Source: Planctomycetaceae bacterium (lineage in GTDB: Bacteria > Planctomycetota > Planctomycetia > Pirellulales > Thermoguttaceae). From it: a stretch of 5,808 bases of DNA. Position 1 is the first letter of the stretch. Each line of letters opens with the position of its first letter. The notes under the pieces were generated by a model. That model was not told the DNA's origin and searched no databases. It saw nothing but the letters and a program-made list of their open reading frames with translations. A program made the translations under genes and the position numbers. The stretch covers positions 1 to 5,808 of the forward strand of contig JAITAZ010000401.1 in the NCBI GenBank assembly GCA_031283825.1, read 5' to 3'. Of the stretch, positions 1 through 5,466 are shown one piece after another.

Positions 1-23
1 AAATTCGGAATTAAAGTATTTTT

Positions 24-168
24 GTAATTGTTTACGTGAAAAAAGTATCTTCCTTCGCCCTGAAAGGGCAACGGAGTTTTAGCCCACCGCAACGCGGTGG
101 GTTAAAACGGCTCCTACAATGATCGCCCTGAAAGGGCAGCGGAAAAAATTATCACGAATATTCGTTAC
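24..168. repeat. Palindromic island 1 (three hairpins with GTAAY-type ends)
   Basis: This non-coding island has three hairpins. Two near-identical 20-bp units (56-75 and 124-143, one mismatch at 71/139) each form a short stem, GCCCT-GAA-AGGGC, at 57-69 and 125-137. Between them lies a long stem at 73-114: GGAG/CTCC, TTTTA/TAAAA, one G-T pair, then CCCACCGC/GCGGTGGG around an AAC loop, with CGG bulged at 108-110. The outer edges are loosely inverted: GTAATTGTTTACGTG at 24-38 and CACGAATATTCGTTAC at 153-168. The layout resembles intergenic REP-type palindromes moved by IS200-like (RAYT) transposases; that link is inference and no transposase is present. The island lies downstream of leuA and could also stop or stabilise its transcript. 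Confidence 0.75.
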
Positions 169-221
169 AAAAATTCACTAATATTCACTAAAAAATTCCG
201 ATATTATCCGCGTTTAAAATT

Positions 222-233
222 GTGAACGGTTAC
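222..233 (-). repeat. GTAACCGTTCAC box at the leuA 3' end
   Basis: This 12-bp box reads GTAACCGTTCAC on the minus strand and ends five bases from the leuA stop codon. It matches exactly the first 12 bases of the boxes at 2157-2170 (minus) and 3702-3715 (plus). The box is itself partly symmetrical. It is probably one end of the repeat family that borders the palindromic islands, although a protein-binding site cannot be excluded. Confidence 0.6.
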
Positions 234-238
234 CAAAT

Positions 239-1774
239 TTACAATATTTTATTTCTGTTAATAACATCAAGAATACATTCGAATAGTAATTTGTTTGGTT
301 GATTTCCTAAACGTTCAATTGCGGCGATAGTTTTATTCTTTTGATTATTTGTTACGAATAATTCGGCGTATAATCTGTATGTGCCGTTGATTCCCGTTAG
401 TTCGGTTTTGTTGATTCTAATTGTTAGATCGCTAATTTTCGACGCTGCAGATAGCAACGCAGTTTCAGAATCAACTCCTTCGCCGTCGATAATTTTTCCG
501 TCAGATAATTCAATTGAAACATTGCATTTCGTATCGTTGTAATATTCGGCGTAGTTTCTACATGAAATCGGATCAATCGAGTTTATTTCCGTCAATTGCA
601 ACTCTCTCGCAATTACAAGAAATTCCGTAATTCCGATAAAACGTAATTCGGAATTTTTTATTCTTTTCAATAATTGATCGACTTTCTTGTCGTCAATTTG
701 CATTAGTCCGATTTGTTTTGCAAACAGACGAATACCGGCTTTTCCCGAATGTCTTGATAGAACTATTCGCTCTGGTGTCGAATCGTAAATTGAAAAATTT
801 TCCGCCGATTCTGATTTATCGTACAAAAAATCGAGCGAGTAATTTTTCTCCGAGACTTCTATTCCCTTCTGATGAATCCCCGACGCATGAGCGCGAACAT
901 TCCATCCGACTAACGGTTTCATCCGACCCGCAACAATTCCGGCGGCAGAATAAAATTGATTCGCCAACGTTCCCATTTGACTCGTTTTCAAATTGGTTGA
1001 AACATTGTAGATTTCAGGATGCAAAATTACATTTGCAATTACTTCTTCCATTGCCGCATTTCCTGCGCGTTCTCCGATTCCGCCGACGGTAACTTCAATT
1101 TGAGTGCAACCCGATTTTATCGCCGCCAGCGTGTTGGCTACGGCTAGTCCGCAATCGTTATGACAATGAATACTCAATCCGGCTTTGTTATTCCTAAAAC
1201 CGTCAACGCGGCTTCGCAAAGATTGAACCAACAACTCAATTTGAGACGGCACAAATAAACCGACCGTATCAGCAATATTAACGACTTTCGCGCCCGACTC
1301 GATTACGGTGTCGCAATATTCGTACAAAAAATCGACGTCGGCGCGTGTTGCGTCTTCTGCTCCGATTTCGATTGACGCAACTAATCCGGCGGCGTAAGAC
1401 GTAATCGATTTTGCTTTCTTGATCAACTCTGCGCGAGTGATTCCAAAAAAAGATTCAATATGCAAATCACTAACAGGCAAAGTAATATGAAGCACGCTAT
1501 TGGAGTTAAGAATCGCGGACACATTGCTGACGTCTGAAATATTCGCGCCGCAAATTACCGCTACTTTAACGGGAAAATCACGCAACGCCGAAATTATATC
1601 GCAACACGCTTGAAAATCGTGTTGTGAAGACAACGGAAAACCCGCCTCGATTATATCAACGCCGACATTAGCAAGCGAAATCGCCAAAGAACGTTTAGTT
1701 TCACGATCAAACGCAATTCCCGCCGCCTGATCGCCATCACGCAATGTCGTATCAAAAACAGTTAAACAACGCAT
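239..1774 (-). CDS. leuA: 2-isopropylmalate synthase (LeuA family)
   Basis: Likely condenses acetyl-CoA with 2-oxoisovalerate to give 2-isopropylmalate, the first committed step of leucine synthesis, in the cytosol. The 511-residue protein has the DRE-TIM metallolyase signature DTTLRDGDQ (8-16; Asp13 a metal ligand), EAGFPLSS (43-50), metal ligands in HCHNDCG (203-209), GGIGERAGN (231-239) and a conserved RAHASGIHQKGI stretch (294-305). The last roughly 100 residues match the LeuA C-terminal regulatory dimer domain, including GEGVDSETALLSA (431-443), so leucine feedback is plausible. Length and this domain argue against NifV homocitrate synthase, which is near 380 residues. Citramalate synthase is less likely given EAGFPxSSxxDF. 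The common RDGEQ is RDGDQ here. The ATG at 1774 lies directly before the conserved N-terminus; no clear Shine-Dalgarno is seen. No other leu genes are in the window. Confidence 0.88.
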   Translation of the reverse strand: MRCLTVFDTTLRDGDQAAGIAFDRETKRSLAISLANVGVDIIEAGFPLSSQHDFQACCDIISALRDFPVKVAVICGANISDVSNVSAILNSNSVLHITLPVSDLHIESFFGITRAELIKKAKSITSYAAGLVASIEIGAEDATRADVDFLYEYCDTVIESGAKVVNIADTVGLFVPSQIELLVQSLRSRVDGFRNNKAGLSIHCHNDCGLAVANTLAAIKSGCTQIEVTVGGIGERAGNAAMEEVIANVILHPEIYNVSTNLKTSQMGTLANQFYSAAGIVAGRMKPLVGWNVRAHASGIHQKGIEVSEKNYSLDFLYDKSESAENFSIYDSTPERIVLSRHSGKAGIRLFAKQIGLMQIDDKKVDQLLKRIKNSELRFIGITEFLVIARELQLTEINSIDPISCRNYAEYYNDTKCNVSIELSDGKIIDGEGVDSETALLSAASKISDLTIRINKTELTGINGTYRLYAELFVTNNQKNKTIAAIERLGNQPNKLLFECILDVINRNKIL

Positions 1775-1909
1775 CGAAATTTAGTTGTAGTAGAAAGATT
1801 GTAAAGTTACCAGTCTATTTAAATTTGTAACTATATTTCCTCAAATTATGCTTTATTCTCTGCAATTTTTCTGCGTTAAAATTTTTTGTCAAATTTAAAC
1901 GTAAAATAC
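1775..1909 (-). promoter_or_regulatory. leuA upstream region with weak promoter candidate
   Basis: This is the non-coding leader of leuA. Read on the minus strand it holds a perfect TTGACA (TGTCAA at 1887-1892), but the hexamer 17 bp downstream (AAAATT, 1864-1869) is a poor -10, so the promoter call is weak. A perfect 6-bp inverted repeat, AGTTAC at 1805-1810 and GTAACT at 1827-1832, lies 30-57 bp before the start codon and could be an operator half-site pair or a repeat remnant. I see no T-box, leader peptide rich in leucine codons, or attenuator. Confidence 0.3.
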
Positions 1910-1963
1910 GTAGAATATCGCAGAAATGAGCGTTATAAATATTCCGCTGAAATATTACCAAAT
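1910..1963 (+). repeat. Diverged intergenic repeat, copy 1
   Basis: This stretch aligns with 4289-4348: both begin GTAGAA, contain GCAGAAAT and a CGTTAyAAAwATTC block, and end with a 17-bp segment CTGAAATATTACmAAAT that differs at one base. This copy ends directly beside the left box of island 2 at 1967. It lies opposite in direction to leuA, so it is unlikely to be a leuA promoter element. A shorter related piece, TCGTTACAAAAATTCA, occurs at 162-177 at the edge of island 1. Confidence 0.55.
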
Positions 1964-1966
1964 TTT

Positions 1967-2170
1967 GTAATCATTCACGGTTTTTAAATTCGGATTTGAA
2001 TTATTAAACCCAATGTAGAGACGCAATGCTTTGCGTCTCTATCGGTGATTTTTTGATCGAATTTAGGCTAAGACAACAATAGAGACGCAAGGCATTGCGT
2101 CTCTACAATTGTTAAACTATTCACGTTTTAATTTTTCGATAAAAAAATAAAAATTTCCGTGAACGGTTAC
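1967..2170. repeat. Palindromic island 2 with inverted GTAAC boxes (MITE/REP-like)
   Basis: This 204-bp element begins with GTAATCATTCACGG (1967-1980) and ends with the inverted box CCGTGAACGGTTAC (2157-2170). Inside are two hairpins with 11-bp stems: TAGAGACGCAA/TTGCGTCTCTA with loop TGCT (2016-2041) and the same stem with loop GGCA (2080-2105). The outer arms GTAGAGACGCAATGC (2015-2029) and GCATTGCGTCTCTAC (2092-2106) are also perfectly complementary over 15 bp, so the whole unit can refold as one large hairpin. A degenerate box in direct orientation (TTAAACTATTCACG) lies at 2112-2125. The element lies just past the hemA stop and could act as its terminator or 3' stabiliser. Mobility is inferred from its multicopy nature and inverted ends. 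Confidence 0.8.
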
Positions 2171-2193
2171 ACAAACGACTAGCAATAGCATAT

Positions 2194-3477
2194 TCAATTT
2201 AATCTGAACAAATGCGCGAGAGCGGTTAAAAGTTTATTCGGTTCTCCATTTTGCGATTCGTCTTTTAACGACGATAACGGTAAATGAAGCGCCTTGCCGA
2301 TAAATCTCTCAAACGAATAAATAATTTCAGATTTTTCTTTCTCGTTTAAATCAGATAACTTGTTAAAAAGACGCTCTATTTCTGCATCTTTTAAATTGTC
2401 CAACTGTTCTCTCAACTTGCGAATTACTTCCCCGCCTTGTCTGAAATTCAACCAACTCATAAAATCATTCGCATTGCGTTTGACAATCTGATTAGCTTTC
2501 GGAATTTCACGATCTCTTCCTTCACGATTTCTTAAACACGTTTCTTGTAAATCGTCGATTGAATACAAATAAACATTGCTTATCTCGCCTATTAACGGAT
2601 CGAAATCTCTCGGTGCCGCTAAATCCAATACAAACAACGCCCGATTACCGCGTTGAAATTCTATACGTCTAAAATCTTCCAACGTAACAATATAATCCGC
2701 CGAACTTGTTGCCGAAACAATCAAATCTGAATCTATTATCAATTCAAATCTGTTTCTCCAATCTCCAACTCGTCCTCCGAACTCGTCCGCTAATCGTTCC
2801 GCATTGTCAATACTACGATTCGAAATCGTTATATTTTTTGCCCCATACTCGCGTAAATATTGTAACGTCTCGCGTCCCATCTCGCCCGCGCCAAAAACCA
2901 ACACCCGCTTGTCATCAAGACGCTCAAAAATCTGAAGCGCAAAATCCGACACCGCTATACTCGGAAGACTAACCCTATGATTGTGAAGCTGCGTTTCATT
3001 CGTTATCTGCTTCGACGTTTTCAACGCTAACTGAAAAAGACGATTCAATACCGCTCCAACAACCCCAGCTTCCAACGCTATCTGATACGCTGATTTCACC
3101 TGCGACGAAATTTGAACTTCACCCAACAACATACTGTCCAACCCCGACGTTACAGAAAATAAATGCTCCGCCGCCAATAAATCACGAAACATAAATACAT
3201 GAGGCAAAAATATCGATACGTCCGAAACAATATCAGATGAAGATTTTTGTTTCAATAAATATTCAATAACCCGCTCCAACGCCGGCGGCTCGCCGCTGTC
3301 TAGCGAAATATAAATCTCTGTACGATTACACGTCGAAAGCAAAACCGCCTCGCTATCAATAAAAAAATCAGACCAATTACGAAGCGCCATTTGAACCTCC
3401 AAACGCGAAAACGCCAACCGCTCACGCAACTCAATCGACGCCGACTTGTAATTAAGCCCAATAACACAAATTCCCAT
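2194..3477 (-). CDS. hemA: Glutamyl-tRNA reductase
   Basis: Reduces the glutamate of Glu-tRNA(Glu) with NADPH to glutamate-1-semialdehyde, the first step of heme and other tetrapyrrole synthesis by the C5 route. The 427-residue protein is normal for the family. Counting from the ATG at 3477, it shows the N-terminal GLNYKSASIELRERLAF, the catalytic Cys50 in STCNRTEIY, His105 and the signature SGLDSMLLGEVQISSQVK (near 111-128), the NADPH-binding GAGEMG (196-201), VLDLAAPRDFDP (283-294) and a C-terminal helical dimerisation domain. A TTG codon lies immediately upstream (3478-3480) in frame. I prefer the ATG because GGAG (CTCC at 3487-3490) lies 9 bases before it and the family usually starts a few residues before the VxGLxxK motif. 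This is the only gene here with a good Shine-Dalgarno. No hemL, hemB or hemC is next to it, and its control is unknown. Confidence 0.95.
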   Translation of the reverse strand: MGICVIGLNYKSASIELRERLAFSRLEVQMALRNWSDFFIDSEAVLLSTCNRTEIYISLDSGEPPALERVIEYLLKQKSSSDIVSDVSIFLPHVFMFRDLLAAEHLFSVTSGLDSMLLGEVQISSQVKSAYQIALEAGVVGAVLNRLFQLALKTSKQITNETQLHNHRVSLPSIAVSDFALQIFERLDDKRVLVFGAGEMGRETLQYLREYGAKNITISNRSIDNAERLADEFGGRVGDWRNRFELIIDSDLIVSATSSADYIVTLEDFRRIEFQRGNRALFVLDLAAPRDFDPLIGEISNVYLYSIDDLQETCLRNREGRDREIPKANQIVKRNANDFMSWLNFRQGGEVIRKLREQLDNLKDAEIERLFNKLSDLNEKEKSEIIYSFERFIGKALHLPLSSLKDESQNGEPNKLLTALAHLFRLN

Positions 3478-3701
3478 CAACTATAACTCCAAAATCAAGA
3501 CATTCTAAACTGTTCGCAATTCATACAACTCGCCAAAATTTTCGGCGACGCAAAAAATAAAATTGCATCCGACAAATGATAAAAATAAAATCATAACTGA
3601 ATAGTTACATTCAAAATATACCAGAAAAAACTTAAAAACAAAACATAGGTCGGCAACATCGTGAATTTCAAACTAACAAAAATTATTCATAACCTCTAGT
3701 T
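3478..3701 (-). promoter_or_regulatory. hemA upstream region with candidate promoter
   Basis: Non-coding leader of hemA. On the minus strand the best promoter-like pair is TTTG (3639-3642) and TATATTTTG (3612-3620), separated by 18 bp. This resembles the Bacteroidetes -33/-7 type (TTTG and TAnnTTTG) but is one base off, and TATATT alone would also serve as a sigma70-like -10. Transcription would start roughly 130 bp before the hemA start codon. The Shine-Dalgarno GGAG is at 3487-3490. No riboswitch structure is recognised. The call rests only on motif resemblance in an AT-rich background. Confidence 0.3.
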
Positions 3702-3840
3702 GTAACCGTTCACGGATTTTTAAATTGCTAAACCCAATGTAGAGACGCAATGCTTTGCGTCTCTATCGATGATCTTTTGATCGAATGATGAGACGCAAGG
3801 CATTGCGTCTCTACATTTGTTAATTTGTAACTATTCGCGG
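3702..3840. repeat. Palindromic island 3 (second copy of the island 2 element)
   Basis: This element begins with GTAACCGTTCACGG (3702-3715), a perfect 14-bp match to the reverse complement of 2157-2170. It carries the same two hairpins as island 2: 3740-3765 (11-bp stem, loop TGCT) and 3790-3811 (9-bp stem, loop GGCA). Positions 3729-3768 match 2005-2044 over 40 bp without a difference, and 3790-3815 match 2082-2107 over 26 bp. Outer arms 3739-3753 and 3800-3814 pair perfectly over 15 bp. The right-hand box, GTAACTATTCGCGG at 3827-3840, is in direct, not inverted, orientation. The spacer also has a small stem, TCGAT/ATCGA (3766-3770/3780-3784). The insert lies between the divergent hemA and trxB. 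Confidence 0.8.
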
Positions 3841-4288
3841 TATTTTTTAAAACCATATTATTTTTTGGGGAGACAAAGAGGACGTACTCGCTTAAAATCT
3901 ATAATTAAAAACTCAAAAAAAAACAAATATGCTCTACCGAAAAATTACAAAAAATTTAATGTCCCTAATGTCTCTTGGCTCAAAAATAATTTTTTAGAGT
4001 ACGACTAATTCTTATTTTGAATCTACAAATCCTAGTACAAGTTCCCCCTATTGACTATATGTTACTACGATGTTCAAATAAATCGCATAAATCAAATTTA
4101 ACAACGGGGACTATAAATTCGATTTTGTTACTCAATAAAAAAATAACGTTTAAAAATTATTTTAAATCAAAAAAATAAGTAATATATCAGTAGATGAATA
4201 TTTTTAACCATACCATTCATTTTTTTCATTTATTCCGTTTATCCTATGTTTAAATTTAACTCAGAATACTCAAAATTAAGCAGAAAAT
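3841..4288. other. AT-rich non-coding stretch between hemA and trxB
   Basis: I see no convincing gene here. Both strands are visibly richer in A+T than the flanking genes, with long A and T runs. A 63-codon TTG-started frame (3817-4008) begins inside island 3 and encodes a Lys/Asn-rich string with no recognisable domain. A different frame stays open from about 3983 to 4170 but has no suitable start. A promoter-like pair, TTGACT (4051-4056) and TCAAAT (4074-4079) with 17-bp spacing, points towards trxB but is about 280 bp away. The stretch could be a decayed gene or insertion remnant; the sequence alone does not show which. Confidence 0.5.
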
Positions 4289-4348
4289 GTAGAAATCAGA
4301 ATTCGGCAGAAATATCGTTACAAAAATTCATCTGAAATATTACAAAAT
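4289..4348 (+). repeat. Diverged intergenic repeat, copy 2, abutting the trxB start
   Basis: This is the partner of 1910-1963. The closing 17 bp (4332-4348) match 1947-1963 at 16 positions, and TCGTTACAAAAATTCA at 4315-4330 is identical to 162-177. It ends 7 bp before the trxB ATG, so the trxB leader appears to be built from repeat sequence. That leaves no Shine-Dalgarno: the bases before the ATG are all A and T apart from one C. Whether it carries the trxB promoter is unknown. Confidence 0.55.
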
Positions 4349-4355
4349 AATAAAA

Positions 4356-5399
4356 ATGGAAAAGATAATAATTATTGGCAGCGGACCAGCGGCTTGGTCT
4401 GCTGCGATTTATGCGGCACGCGGCTCGCTTTCGCCGCTTGTGATTGAAGGTCAATATTCTGAAGTTAATCAGACACGCGGCACATTACCGATGGGGCAAC
4501 TAACCCAAACAATGGAAATAGAAAATTATCCCGGATTCCCGTCGGGAAAAATTCACGACTATATCGAATCGGCAATTCCAACTGACCGAGTCGCAATTCT
4601 TCCTCCAAACGAACCCGAACAACGTACAATTCTCGGTGCTGAATTGGTCGAATTGATTCGCTCGCAAGCAGTTTTTTTCGGTACAAGAGTCGTTTCTGAC
4701 GAAATAATCGACGTAGATTTTAACGGCAAAACGCTAAAACTCGTCGGAATAGACGGGAATTTGTACGAATCTCAAACAGTAATTATTGCAACCGGCGCGA
4801 GCGTGAAATATCTCGGTTTGAAATCCGAACAGTTATACAAAAATCGCGGCGTCAGCGCTTGCGCAACTTGCGATGGAGCTTTGCCAAGATTCAGAAACAA
4901 CGAAGTTGCCGTTATCGGAGGAGGAAATACAGCGTTGGAAGAAGCAATTCATCTAGCAAATTTCGCGTCGAAAGTTCACCTGATTCATCGACGCGATAAA
5001 TTTAGAGCATCGCAAATTCTTGTTAATCGTCTGCCGGAGTATCCTAAAATTAAAGTTCATTTCAACTACGTGCCGACCGAAATTTTAGGAACACAAGAAA
5101 AAGGCGTTACAGGAATAAAGTTGGCAGGTACTGCCGGAAATACAGATTTAGAATTGCCGTTAGCTGGCATTTTCGTGGCAATTGGTCATATTCCAAATAC
5201 AGATTTTCTAAAAGATAACATAGAACTAAACGAAGACGGCACAATAAAAAGACCAATCCCGTTTTGCAGCAACACAAGCGCAAAAGGAGTTTTCGTTGCC
5301 GGAGACGTTGCAGATTCGCGATACAGACAAGCAGTTGTCGCCGCCGCCGGAGGTTGCATGGCTGCCCTAGACGCAGAAAAATTTCTAGCAGAAAACTAA
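4356..5399 (+). CDS. trxB: Thioredoxin-disulfide reductase
   Basis: FAD-dependent enzyme that passes electrons from NADPH to thioredoxin in the cytosol. The 347-residue protein has the FAD Rossmann motif GSGPAA (8-13), the redox-active Cys169-Ala-Thr-Cys172 in ACATCDGALP, the NADPH-binding GGGNTALEEA (188-197), HRRDKFRA (211-218) that binds the NADPH 2'-phosphate, and the C-terminal FAD motif GVFVAGDVAD (311-320). It is about 26 residues longer than the E. coli enzyme (321). The excess falls between YPGFPSG (58-64) and GAELVELIRSQA (94-105), where an acidic, proline-containing segment is inserted. I recall similar inserts in planctomycete-type enzymes, which is unverified here. The ATG at 4356 is set by the Rossmann motif; no Shine-Dalgarno precedes it. 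No thioredoxin gene is adjacent. HRRxxxRA supports NADPH over NADH, and CxxC rules out ferredoxin-NADP reductase. Confidence 0.95.
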   Translation: MEKIIIIGSGPAAWSAAIYAARGSLSPLVIEGQYSEVNQTRGTLPMGQLTQTMEIENYPGFPSGKIHDYIESAIPTDRVAILPPNEPEQRTILGAELVELIRSQAVFFGTRVVSDEIIDVDFNGKTLKLVGIDGNLYESQTVIIATGASVKYLGLKSEQLYKNRGVSACATCDGALPRFRNNEVAVIGGGNTALEEAIHLANFASKVHLIHRRDKFRASQILVNRLPEYPKIKVHFNYVPTEILGTQEKGVTGIKLAGTAGNTDLELPLAGIFVAIGHIPNTDFLKDNIELNEDGTIKRPIPFCSNTSAKGVFVAGDVADSRYRQAVVAAAGGCMAALDAEKFLAEN

Positions 5400-5401
5400 T
5401 T

Positions 5402-5422
5402 AAACCAATCCAAAGGTTTTTT
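5402..5422 (+). terminator. Weak intrinsic terminator after trxB
   Basis: Just past the trxB stop, AAACC (5402-5406) can pair with GGTTT (5415-5419) across an 8-base loop, and the 3' arm merges into a run of six T (5417-5422). The stem is short and AT-rich, so the terminator is plausible but weak. Its position between convergent genes supports the reading. Confidence 0.4.
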
Positions 5423-5466
5423 ATTAAAATTTAATTTTGAGTTAAAGAGAATTAAAACAAGAACGA

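Noticed and set aside
718..1092. Open frame on the plus strand within leuA
   Set aside because: It is antisense to a strongly supported gene with all LeuA motifs and has no domain of its own.
1967..2170. Integron attC sites suggested by the GTTAC/GTAAC ends
   Set aside because: The 7-bp core sites and the R''/L'' layout of attC are absent, and no integrase or cassette array is seen.
2706..2972. Open frame on the plus strand within hemA
   Set aside because: It is antisense to hemA and has no recognisable motif.
3478..3480. TTG as the hemA start
   Set aside because: The adjacent ATG at 3477 has a better Shine-Dalgarno spacing (9 bases) and is the more usual codon; the difference is one residue.
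2015..3814. CRISPR-like array from the repeated GAGACGCAA units
   Set aside because: The units occur as paired palindromes in two separate islands, without regular spacing or unique spacers, and no cas genes are present.
3817..4008. 63-codon plus-strand frame starting at TTG
   Set aside because: It starts inside the island 3 repeat, has no Shine-Dalgarno, is Lys/Asn-rich as expected from AT-rich DNA, and shows no recognisable domain.
4465..4686. Open frame on the minus strand within trxB
   Set aside because: It is antisense to trxB and has no recognisable motif.
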